Part shown: piece by piece, positions 36,921 through 48,500 of the stretch
Numbering within the stretch: position 1 is the first letter of the stretch
How the letters are laid out: each line of letters starts with the position of its first letter
NCBI GenBank assembly: GCA_023374045.1
Contig: CM041782.1
Location: 249,331,882 to 249,395,881, forward strand
Origin: Limonium bicolor
Lineage: Eukaryota; Streptophyta; Magnoliopsida; Caryophyllales; Plumbaginaceae
Direction: 5' to 3'
Length of the DNA stretch: 64,000 nt
Program-made: the position numbers and the translations under genes
Notes under the pieces: generated by a model
Databases searched by the model: none
What the model was told of the DNA's origin: nothing
Seen by the model: only the letters and a program-made list of their open reading frames with translations

Positions 36921-38502
36921 TCACACGGTCTCCAACCTCTCTTCTCCCTTTCCTTCGGTGATGCTACAGCTCAAGCACCATCTTCAAGCTTTGATCTCTT
37001 GTAACTTCTAGCTCCATGGTCCAAATTCAATTTCAAGACCACCATTCTTCTAGTTGGAGCAAGCTCTACACTTCTATCTTTTCAAATCTTTAAAAGCCTC
37101 ATTTCGGTGCCAAGGAGATTTACCATTGATGGAGCTTGAGTTCATCTTTTCACATATTGTTGTTCTCCTTTGCTTCAAGGTAAGGGAACTCAAAGAAAAT
37201 CCATGTTTCCTCCATGTTTTCATGTTGACCGAAAATCACCACTAAAGGTGTATTTACCTTGCTTTGTTTTAGCTTCACTTAAATCTACCAAGGCTAGGAG
37301 GAGTCCTCTCTTGATACTTATTCAAGCTCTCTTCCAATTCCAAGGTAAAACAATTACCTTAATGTGTTAAGACAATGTATATAACCTAGGGTATGTAAAT
37401 GAGCTTAAGCTTGAATGCTCATTGGTGTTACTTGTATATTGATTAGAACATTGACAAGTAACCAAGTCCCCTTGCCGATTTCCAAACAAGGAAGAACAAG
37501 AGTGTTCAAGTAAAAATCTTGAAGAAAAGAGGTAAATGTGCTAACCTAATGTAATTTATGCCTTAGGAAAATGAGCTTGATTTGCTTAATAAAATACCTA
37601 AGGAGCCAAAGGTGAATGACCTAATAAAATGTTCTTAAGGAGATTATTAAAGGGCATATGTATTGTTGGGTGTATTTGCAGGACAAAGGCATTATTTATG
37701 TGGGAAATTCAGTGTTTAAGGTTTATGCAATTTAAGGGCCTAAGAGCCATGTTATTTAAGGGCCTAAGTGCCAAGCAATTAAGTTTATGCACTATATTGT
37801 GATGTAGTGTAAATTTGGTGAAGTTTTGTGTGTGAGGAAGTTCTTGATGGATTTTTAGGTGTTCTTGAATGAAACAAGGTAAAAACCTAAGTGTTTGGAT
37901 GTGAGGATATACAAGAGAAGCTATGGCAAAATTGGGAAATGTATAAGAAGTTCTAAGTGATTTAAACAAGTTTTGGTGAACTAGGAAGTGTTAAAGGTGA
38001 ACAAATGTTTTACTAGGGAAGAAAACATGTATTAAGGTGTTTAAAGATGTGAAAAAGGGCCTAGGCAATGTTCTAGAGGATTTTATAATGCAAAGGAATG
38101 TTTTGGGATACACCAAGGTCATGTGGACTTGTGTTGAGATTATGCAAACTTTGGTGAATAAGGAGGAAGGATAAACTTGAAAAAAGGATTTCAAGAATGA
38201 CATAAGGAGTTAGTTATGGGAATAGATGCTTGAGAGATGATGTTGTAGTGATGAGGAAACATTATTGGCATAGTGGTTATCATAGGTATGGAACACCACT
38301 TAGAAACCTAAGGAGAATATCATAAGTGTTAGGAATTTCGGTATGAAATGAGTAAGTGATTAAGGAGATAGAAAATGAGATTTATGGATGTTGTATGAGG
38401 GTGTGAGTGTACCAAATGATGTTAGGAAACATTATGAGGCTTTAGGAGAAGTTTGGTGAAATTGGTTAAGTGCTTAAAGGCTTAGAAAATGAGTGTTTTG
38501 CC

Positions 38503-38756
38503 TTGTCCGAACATCCGTCCGGACATGGACGTTCGGACAGGCCTGTTGCGTAAAAATTTTCGGAGTCTCGACTTGTGTCCGACCTTGGGAAGTCCGGACA
38601 CAAGTTTGGACGTACCTGCTTCTTCATTCAATTCTCCTCGACCCATGTCCGAACTTCCGAAGTCCGGACACAAGTTCGGACAGGCGTCTGTATTCAGTTT
38701 TGAGTCTCGACTTGTGTCCGAACTTGGGAAGTCCGGACACAAGTTCAGACAGGCCA
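38503..38756 (+). repeat. Four-unit hairpin array in C 5' LTR, 69-72 bp period
   Basis: GTCCGA units start at 38505, 38577, 38647 and 38716, each with an inverted repeat. The last units are nearly the same sequence as the E2 array read in sense orientation. Overlapping ~96-99-codon frames on both strands are accidents of the period. Confidence 0.93.
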
Positions 38757-39071
38757 CTGTATGGACCAAAAACTTTGTATTAAGGTAGAAAAAGTTGTCT
38801 AAAAATGGTGATTTGTTAGTAATGGTGATATGAGGTTATTTAAGGACATGTTGAGTGAGTTATAATGACAATGTAGTGGGGGAAAAGTTGTATCAAAATG
38901 TAAAAGTAAAACAAATTAAAATGTAAAGTTATGTAACTAAGTTAACGGGGAAAGTTATAAGCATTAGACTTTAAACAGTCATGTTACCCCGATGTTAATA
39001 AAAATACATGTAATGTTATCAGTTGTTCGAGAATTGCTCGAGGAACATAAGTGGACATGATAAAGTGGACT

Positions 39072-39160
39072 CCGGTGACAGGTATGGTTTTCTTGCAACC
39101 TGTGTCCTACCGGATTACACCGGCTTGTATGCCAATGTGTTTTTATGTATGTTTGCCACG
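39072..39160 (+). promoter_or_regulatory. Conserved LTR block with splice-donor-like site
   Basis: About 90 bp containing GACAGGTATGGTTTTCTTGC and CCTACCGGATTACACCGGCT, almost unchanged in B, D and the other C LTR and recognisable in E3, although flanking LTR sequence is divergent. It always lies 230-340 bp downstream of the hairpin array. It could be a 5' splice site, a transcription element or an RNA element. Confidence 0.5.
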
Positions 39161-40669
39161 TTGTAAGATAAAACATGAAATGAGTTTACAGTAATTCATA
39201 TATGTGGCGTGTTCAACTCCGATACCATTTAACCTTGGAAGTGTTAACCTTAGTTAACTGAGTCTAGGATCACAAGAGAGTTCTGTATTCGGAGTAAACG
39301 ACCCAAACCATGGGACGTTCTAACCACGGCTATGCGTGTGTTAATTGTGTGATATGTGTATGTGAATGTAGGGATCTCCCTTGTGTGTTTAACCCAGTAG
39401 TAATGTTGTATAATGTGTGAATGTGATAGACTCCATAGTGGGGTTCTAACTAATATCTAAAAGTAAGTATGTACTAACAGTGGTGAGGAATCCGGTTTGG
39501 ACGGTCGCGCGTTGTTTGGGAGTGGGTATCCTTCTTAGCCTTACCCTTCTCTCTGTTATGGTTGTTTCCCTCACGGGTTATGATCTCCCATTAGCTTACT
39601 CCAAAGCTTAGCTATTCTGACTTATGATCGGTTTAGGGGGAACATGTGTTTGTGTGGTGTGTTCGGGCCACCAAACCCGAACCATCTTAACTTAAGTTAC
39701 TCGTCCGACTATTAGGACGGTAATGAGTGTTGTTGTTGTTGTATAACGAGCTTATCATGAGGGTGACTTCATTCTCTAGGCTCACCAGTGAATTAACAAA
39801 GTTTGGGTCGGTTCCTAAGAGGACCGTTCCCGTTATGTAATGTGATGTTGTTGTAATGCAATTTCTATTGCGATGTTATCATGTGCACGTCGAAACGTGA
39901 AAAGTGTTGTTATGTTTTGTTATGTGAGGAATGTTATATGTTGTAAGATATGGAGTGTGTGGATCATGGAAATGAATCCCAGTTTGTGATAAGAGGCGTT
40001 TAAGGCTAACCCGATTTATGGGTAGTGTCGTCTATTAAGGAAGTAGCTCCGTTAGAGGAGGAACACTCTAGGGATAATGAATACCAGAGTGACTTATCAA
40101 GTAAGGATGTATTATCCGTTTGTTGAGCCCATTGAGGCGAAATGTTATGTGTTGTGTGTTTACAGTTGCATGCATGATTTAAATATAATCAACCGCATGC
40201 TAAGACGACAATTAGTTGTGCGTGGCCCGGTAGCATGTGGGATGCGGGATTACCATACCAGCAAAGGTGCTGAGCCCCTTGGGGGCCACCCTTTTCTCTT
40301 CTTTTTCCTATTTGCAGGTACAAGGAGCTGGAAGCCGTTCGAGAGTAGGACGGGGTAGTCGTTGTACATGGGTAATCATTTAAGTTGTATATGTACAGTA
40401 GGTGTAGTAAGACCGAGATTGTTATCGGCATCAGTTTGTGAATACTCGGTACAGTTGAAAGGTGTATGTTGTTAATGAAAAGGGATAGTAATGTGTAGTC
40501 GCTCGGGAATCTAGTCCATCAGACCGGTACAATGTATATGTAATAGCCTTGTTAGCCATGTGGGTGGTTAACAGCGTGTAACACCAAGAAGTTAAGTAAT
40601 GTGATGAAGTTTGTTTTCGCTGCGGTTTGTTGTTAAGTGTGTTAATGTTGGATAGGGTGTTACAAAAAG

Positions 40670-40697
40670 TGGTATCAGAGCGAAGTATCGCTCTGAT
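40670..40697 (+). other. Element C primer binding site and overlapping hairpin
   Basis: TGGTATCAGAGC at 40670-40681, five bases (AAAAG) from the LTR. Bases 40674-40697 form a perfect 10-bp stem (ATCAGAGCGA with TCGCTCTGAT) and loop AGTA. Confidence 0.92.
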
Positions 40698-43600
40698 GAC
40701 TGAATTACCGAGCTTAAGAAGTACCGAGTTAGGATTTTAGTACCTTGGGTTAAGGGTTGAGTGATAGCGTGAGAGATACGCTAGTTAGGTATTACCAGTG
40801 TGTGCTGGAAACCTATAATATCCATCCCACCCTCCACAATCCCTGTTTTATAACTTGGAAAACAACGCAGAGAGATGGAAGTCCTCTCTTACTCGGGAAT
40901 ACCCGATCTGGTTGTTATTAAGTACCACTGTGAGTACGGAGAACCTGTTATACGGTGGATCCCGAAATGTGGGAATCCTGGAGACGGTTTCCATTTGAAC
41001 AATGTTAACCGCATTAATGGCGAAGAATGAAGAATTTTGTGCATAAGAGAATAGAATTTCCGGCAACCTGGGTCAACATGCCGAGCAGTCGAGAATAACC
41101 AGCTTGCAACGCACTAATCGTGCAACAGGCAAGAAGTGGATTGATGAAACCCGAGACGAGTGTCTACGGGACTACAGTTGTTAAATAATACACCAACGGT
41201 ATACCAACCGACAAAGGAACTAAAATGTAGTGCCCAAACAAGTGACAAGTCTCAGTAACCACGACAAATATGTGGAACGGGCTACGAAGAGGAAACAATA
41301 CAAAAGAAAAGGGGGTCTCCCAGAACGGGAAACACCCTAGTTAACGATTATCATGTGAAGACAGTGAGAAGTTACCCAGAGGGTTATTGTCAAGACGGTA
41401 AGGTCGAGTGAGGGCCAACAAGGCCACTGATAATAGTGCGAGTAAGAACAATACCGCAACCAGTATGTGTGCTTAACCGAAAGCCAGTTAGCATGGCGCA
41501 CTTGCTATAGCAAGTGCTGCTATAACAGGGCTGTTCGGGAAATTTATAAGCAATACAAAGTACTTGGTAAAGTACCATAAAGTTAAATGTGATCGTCATA
41601 ACAGTGGAAGGGCCTACTAGCCTAACCTCTGTAATTGTAAGTACACCAGTCAGCAAGAAGCTAGATTTGGTTAAGGTAAGAAGATGTTGTGAAACCATGA
41701 AAATTTTCTTTCAAACTCAGATTTATTTCAAACTCTTTTCCTTCAAAACCAGATTTTCTTTCAAACCAACACTTCTTTCTAACCTTCTTCTAAACCAAAT
41801 CAGTAAAACCAAGGGCAGTTGATAAGAATTCAACAATGGATAAACTTTCCCTCGATTAAGTTTGGGAAGCAAGGAATGAATATTGTCACGGGACAATATA
41901 AGGGAGTTGACAACAGAATACTTCACCTAGGTGTGTGACGGACACTACGAGTGTACCAACTGTAATGTGGGACGACCACACTCCGATAGGAGCTTGTGGG
42001 CCTGACAGACCTACTTATGGGTTAGTTAGGTAAGTAGCAATGTATCAGCATGATACCCCACATATGTATACGAGTAGAGTCCGGAACACGGGAAGTAGTC
42101 GACTCCGTACCACGGTCAGCAGTATAAGGCAAGCAAGAGCTAAGGTTTACCATGAGTGGTTGAAGTAAAGGAACTCAGTTAAGTTAACGAGAACAAAAGG
42201 ATTAGCGAATTCCTTTTAAGGAAATGTTTAAGAGTCAGGAGGTGCGAAGTGCACTAACTGTAATGTAAAGACATCGTATATGTCTTAATGATCCTCAGGG
42301 ATAAACATGATAGCTGGAACAGGGACCCAGCCTGTGCATGGCAAGGCAGATGCCTGATGTGGACACATTAGTGTGCAATGAACGGGATGAAACTCCCAGA
42401 ATGAGTACCTACACTACCAGGAAATGTTGATCTTCACAGGAGGAGATAATAAGCCAGTTAAGAACGCAAACGGCGTGGCTAACTCGACATATCAATAAGT
42501 ACGAACTAGATGTAAAGGCATAACTTAGTAACACCCAGGAGCAATCCTTGAAGGGTGTTCACATCAACAATTGTTACACGAAACGACATGATAGAAGCAC
42601 AAAGGTTGAAACTAACACCCAGTTTAGACATAAGTTATCAGGAGACGGACTGACAATCCTAAGGGGCATTCCATGAAAGGAGACGGAATGCAATGACCTT
42701 GTCATGGAGCTCAATATAATATCCAACCATGTAATGTTGTACGGAGAAGTACATGTGTGTGGACAGCCTACAATGAGTGCAGCTCAAGGCAAATAAGGCT
42801 TATATGCCATAAATAAAATGTGTTATGTAAATTAGATTGATTGCAGAAGTTTATGTTATATTAGTGAATAGAGTGGAGAACGAAGCACTGCACTAAGAGT
42901 GGGGATACCTCTCGATGCTGTGAAACCGCTGGAGCGGTAGTTATGTGCACCAAGCTCAAGAAATATGTTAAGGAAGGACAATATTATTATTATTTGAGAG
43001 CAGTTAGTTTAGTAGTATGTGTGTATAAAGTGAAACACCGAGCTGGATAATGCCGGATTGTGACTCGAATGATTAATGCTCAAGGAGCATTCGGTAGTCA
43101 TCCAAATGAATGACGAACCATAATGTGAATAATATAAGTATAGGTGTGGAAGTTAATGTGACAGTAAGTACCATGTAAGTTATTGTTATGCAATGAGCAA
43201 GAGCACGGTTCGCAGCTGGCGACCGTTGTATCAATGTTATTGAGTAATAATGTGGCAGATAAGACCAGTTATGAGTTAAACCCAGTGGAGATGCAAGATA
43301 AGTGATACCAAACAAACTAGGCAGTAAGCCAGTAGCCAGTATTACGAGATCAGAATCTCAGTGAAACACAGTGTGAATTCCGTGCGAATCACATGAGAGT
43401 TTTGCTGTCAAGAGTTTACGCCTCTGCACTCTGTATGACTGAGTGTTTTGGTATTGCACTTGCGCAGTAATGATCGAGTGGGATAGCTAGGAATTGGAAA
43501 CATGTTAATTGTGGAGGAATAATGTTATAATGGCCGATGCATAAGAAATGCAAGGCCGCACCAATAAAAGAGTGCTTGTGCAAAACCAAATGTGGAGACA

Positions 43601-44236
43601 TGATTAACAGTAAGTGACTACAGTAGCACTAACTGCCAAATATCGGTATGGAATATACCCCAAATGTTGTAAATAGCTGAGAGAGCACTACACACTAGGT
43701 AGTAGCTCAATCTCAACCGATAGTAAGTCGGAAGGGAATAAGTCAATCATTGTGAAATGCATAGCTGTATACACAGTACATTGTTATGGAAGTGGATAGA
43801 AAGTTTATAACTCACCGAATTCGCAAACGGTAAGAGATACCATGCGTCGGTTGAGAAACCATTGTTACCAAGATGAAGGTGACAATTGGGGATGTACAAT
43901 ACAGTAAGAATAACAAATGGGGCAATTAAGCTCTACAGTTATTAGAGTTTCGCAGCAGAAACTAGTGAGCCAGCGATTCAAGTGTTGAATGTACATGGTG
44001 AGCATGAGTGAATGGCTAATGATTAACGCCTAGAAGCCTAACAGGCCAGAATCGAAACCAACTAAGAGTTTAAACAAACTCCAATGAGAATTCTTGGTTT
44101 AGGAACTAAACCGCCAATATGGTTAAGATCCTCTAATCAGAATGCATTGTATAATAGACCGAGTGGAAGTTGAAGCACTTCACGACGGCAGAACATTTTA
44201 AGCCAATGTTTAGTGATTGATTACGTGGGCGTAATC

Positions 44237-44256
44237 CCTTTTAAGGGGGGTAGAGC
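44237..44256 (+). other. Second polypurine-tract-like motif in C
   Basis: CCCTTTTAAGGGGGGTAGAG lies 1.3 kb upstream of the 3' LTR and is a near copy of the true tract at 45564-45581. Confidence 0.7.
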
Positions 44257-45226
44257 GTAAAACCACTTAGAGTGTATTACCGTACAAGTGTACGTGACTT
44301 ATGTTATGCATAGCACAAAATAATTTGTTTTGATGATTGGTGTGTGTGTTACGTAAACATATGCATTCATTCATGGTTTAATTGTGGTAATTGCGCACAG
44401 AAGATGCGAATACCATTGTGATAAGTGTGTTTATTTGTTAACAGTTGTGTGTGATAGTACAAGTGTGGGGAGTAGAGAAACTCCCGGGGAACAAAACCCC
44501 GACAGTGTATAAATGTGAAACTGTGTGTTGTATTTTGATAAAATATATGTGTATATATATACTATATAGTGATTCATGAAAGGTTATGAAACCGACATAG
44601 AACCTAGTGAGAATAAGATTCCCTAGGTAACAAAATTAAAGTGAATGGAAATAACTGATAGACGAAGTTCTATCCCTTGGAGATGTTATGATCATGATTA
44701 GAATAATTTAAAAGATAGAAAATTAGAAATGAGTGATTTATTTGATGCTTGAAAATGAAGTGGGAGGTGGAACTTGATTTACATGTGATCAAGGGAAGCC
44801 GAACACAAATTGGGGTGGAAGGATAGTTCAACACTGATGCTGATCACATCAGGGTTGGATGACTCTTGAAGCTCCCTATAAGTGGTCACAAATAACCACG
44901 CTAAGAAAAGAAGCAAAGAGCTTAAGTTGGACTTGGAGTTGTGTGTGTTTTCAAAAGGATTTTCAATTGGTATTTATAAAACGTCGATAGATACTTTACA
45001 TAATTAAAGTTCTCTTACTTAACCTCACAAGGAAAAAAATTCAAACATAAGTGATTGTTTTGATCTCCCAAAGGCACGGGGACGGAAGGTGTCCATCGCG
45101 ACCGGGTTCTGCGGGATCACAGTGTATATCAAAGATATTTTTGATTGTTATACATGCTATGACATGTTTTGTGGTATGTGTAATAAATGTTATTTTGACT
45201 TGGATTTCCTAAAGTGTATGCTATTG

Positions 45227-45465
45227 AGACCTATGAGTCTAAATGTGTTGTGTTACATAGACCTATGTGTCTAAAGGCTGTTATGTTATCAAGACCTATG
45301 TGTCTAGACGTTGTTATGTTACCCAAGACCAGAGAGTCTAAGGGTTGTTATGTATGTGTAAATATTGTTAAGATACCCGGACCATTGAGTCCGAGGTTAT
45401 CTTGTGAATATGTTATGTTATGTATGGATGTGAATGTGTTACCCGGACCATTAAGTCCGAGGTTG
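45227..45465 (+). repeat. Short palindromic repeats before the 3' LTR of C
   Basis: Six or so units such as AGACCTATGTGTCT and GGACCATTAAGTCC, with 4-5 bp arms around 4-5 bases, recur about every 35-60 bp. Equivalent units occur in B (10361-10590) and E3 (50756-50820). Confidence 0.75.
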
Positions 45466-45563
45466 TGATGTAAAGTGTGTTTGGTTATGGAAGTTTATTT
45501 CCAAGTGATTCCTGTGTTCTAATCTAATGGTGTGTGGGAAGTGTGAACTTCGAGGACGAAGTT

Positions 45564-45581
45564 CTTTTAAGGGGGGTAGAT
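45564..45581 (+). other. Polypurine tract of element C
   Basis: CTTTTAAGGGGGGTAGAT directly precedes TGAAATACCCC, with TTCGAGGACGAAGTTC just upstream. Confidence 0.92.
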
Positions 45582-48500
45582 TGAAATACCCCAAACCTTG
45601 ACATGTGGTTTAAATATTAAACTATGTATATAAAGGCTAAAAAGTGCCTTAGAGACATCAGTGAACAATTTAAACTATAGTAAATGCAATAAAGCACTAA
45701 GAGACAGTTTGAGCAAAAACATGCTCTAAGCTATAAGTGAACTTGGTTAGGATCCAAAGAACCTACCAAGACTTAATAACATTCAATTATGATTTAATAA
45801 GGCTAATTAAGTCCTTAGAAAACCTTGGTAGACAATTAAACCAAACAAAACACAAATAAATGCCTTAAAGTCAATATGGGCAAAATGTGCTCTAAGCTTG
45901 GGATAAATTTGTATAAGACCTAAAGGTCATATCTATACCTTATAAATATGTTAATAAGCATATTAAGTCAATTACTAAAGAAAACCAAGCTTGAAAACAA
46001 GTTAAAACACAAAAAGTGCTTTAAGGAGTCTTAAAGCACGTTTTTGAAAAATTGTCTTGTAAATGAGTTTTGAGTGGCTAAATGTCCATCATTACTCCTT
46101 AATTAACATGTGTACTATATAGTATCACATTTGGAAGTCTATATCAATGGGAAATCAAAAATTTCACATATATGTGCCTTGTTTTAGGGAATAGTAACTA
46201 AAATAAGCTAGTTTGTAACATATGTTGTTATAAGTAATTAAATTGGTCAACAAAGACTATCATACCCCTAGACTACTAATGGGGGCCGGTTTTTATGAGG
46301 TTAGTCATCACCTTGTAAGTTAACAAAACAAATAACAAATACTAAAGCAACTTACTATTTGCTTTATTACATAATATCTTCCAAAAGTAGAACCTATCTT
46401 CATTATCTCATTTCCCTTCTTTTCACACGGTCTCCAACCTCTCTTCTCCCTTTCCTTCGGTGATGCTGCAGCTCAAGCACCATCTTCAAGCTTTGATCTC
46501 TTGTAACTTCTAGCTCCATGGTCCAAATTCAATTTCAAGACCACCATTCTTCTAGTTGGAGCAAGCTCTACACTTCTATCTTTTCAAATCTTCAAAAGCC
46601 TCATTTCGGTGCCAAGGAGATTCACCATTGATGGAGCTTGAGTTCATCTTTTCACATATTGTTGTTCTCCTTTGCTTCAAGGTAAGGGAACTCAAAGAAA
46701 ATCCATGTTTCCTCCATGTTTTCATGTTGACCGAAAATCACCACTAAAGGTGTATTTACCTTGCTTTGTTTTAGCTTCACTTAAATCTTCCAAGGGCTAG
46801 GAGGAGTCCTCTCTTGATACTTATTCAAGCTCTCTTCCAATTCCAAGGTAAAACAATTACCTTAATGTGTTAAGACAATGTATATAACCTAGGGTTTGTA
46901 AATGATCTTAAGCTTGAAGCTTGAATGCTCATTGGTGTTACTTGTATATTAATTAGAACATTGACAAGTAACCAAGTCCTCTTGCCGATTTCCAAACAAG
47001 GAAGAACAAGAGTGTTCAAGTAAAAATCTTGAAGAAAAGAGGTAAATGTGCTAACCTAATGTAATTTATGCCTTAGGAAAATGAGCTTGATTTGCTTAAT
47101 AAAATACCTAAGGATCCAAAGGTGAATGACCTAATAAAATGTTCTTAAGGAGATTATTAAAGGGCATATGTATTGTTGGGTGTATTTGCAGGATAAAGCC
47201 ATTATTTATGTGGGAAATTCAGCGTTTAAGGTTTATGCAATTTAAGGGCCTAAGAGCCATGTTATTTATGGGCCTAAGTGCCAAGCAATTAAGTTTATGC
47301 ACTATATTGTGATGTAGTGTAAATTTGGTGAAGTTTTGTGTGTGAGGAAGTTCTTGATGGATTTTTAGGTGTTCTTGAATGAAATAAGGTAAAAACCTAA
47401 GTGTTTGGATGTGAGGATATACAAGAGAAGCTATGGCAAAATTTGGGAAATGTATAAGAAGTTCTAAGTGATTTAAACAAGTTTTGGTGAACTAGGAAGT
47501 GTTAAAGGTGAACAAATGTTTTACTAGGGAAGAAAACATGTACTAAGGTGTTTAAAGATGTGAAAAAGGGCCTAGGCAATGTTCTAGAGGATTTTATAAT
47601 GCAAAGGAATGTTTTGGGATACACCAAAGTCATTTGGACTTGTGTTGAGATTATGCAAACTTTGGTGAATAAGGAGGAAGGATAAACTTGAAAAAAGGAT
47701 TTCAAGAATGACATAAGGAGTTAGTTATGGGAATAGATGCTTGAGAGATGATGTTGTAGTGATGAGGAAACATTATTGGCATAGTGGTTATCATAGGTAT
47801 GGAACACCACTTAGAAACCTAAGGAGAATATCATAAGTGTTAGGAATTTCAGTATGAAATGAGTAAGTGATTAAGGAGATAGAAAATGAGTTTTATGGAT
47901 GTTGTATGAGGGTGTGAGTGTACCAAATGATGTTAGGAAACATTATAAGGCTTTATGAGAAGTTTAGTGAAATTGGTTAAGTGCTTAAAGGCTTAGAAAA
48001 TGAGTGTTTTGCCTTGTCCGAACATCCGTCCGGACATGGACGTTCGGACAGGCCTGTTGCATAAAAATTTTCAGAGTCTCAACTTGTGTCCGACCTTGGG
48101 AAGTCCGGACACAAGTTCGGACGTACCTGCTTCTTCATTCAATTCTCCTCGACCCATGTCCGAACTTCCGAAGTCCGGACACAAGTTCGGACAGGCGTCT
48201 GTATTCAGTTTTGAGTCTCGACTTGTGTCCGAACTTAGGAAGTCCGGACACAAGTTCGGACAGGCCACTGTATGGACCAAAAACTTTGTTTTAAGGTAGA
48301 AAAAGTTGTCTAAAAATGGTGATTAGTTAGTAATGGTGATATGAGGTTATTTAAGGACATGTTGAGTGAGTTATAATGACAATGTAGTGGGGGAAAAGTT
48401 GTATCAAAATGTAAAAGTAAAACAAATTAAAATGTAAAGTTATGTAACTAAGTTAACGGGGAAAGTTATAAGCATTAGACTTTAAACAGTCATGTTACCC

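Larger units (their letters stand above)
36080..40664 (+). repeat. Element C 5' LTR
   Basis: A 4585-bp LTR with no gene. In order: TGAGTCA at 36799-36805, promoter-like zone 36852-36920, hairpin array 38503-38756, conserved CCGG-rich block 39072-39160 with donor-like AG/GTATGG (GT at 39082), pyrimidine-AG site at 40316-40317 (TTTTTCCTATTTGCAG), and LTR-end hairpin 40551-40572. The 3' ~600 bp are well conserved with A, B, D and E3. Confidence 0.93.
40698..45563 (+). mobile_element. Element C non-coding interior
   Basis: No gag or pol and no other credible gene; frames are all about 100 codons or less. Landmarks shared with A and B are the leader with CTTACTCGGGAATACCCGAT near 40890, the hairpin at 41498-41517 (arms GCACTTGC/GCAAGTGC, loop TATA), the most conserved block at about 41935-42125, the inner polypurine motif 44237-44256 and short palindromes at 45227-45465. 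Interpreted as cis-acting RNA for packaging and priming. Confidence 0.85.

Noticed and set aside
38489..38788. Overlapping ~96-99-codon frames on both strands in C LTRs
   Set aside because: Same cause as above: palindromic units leave several frames open at once.
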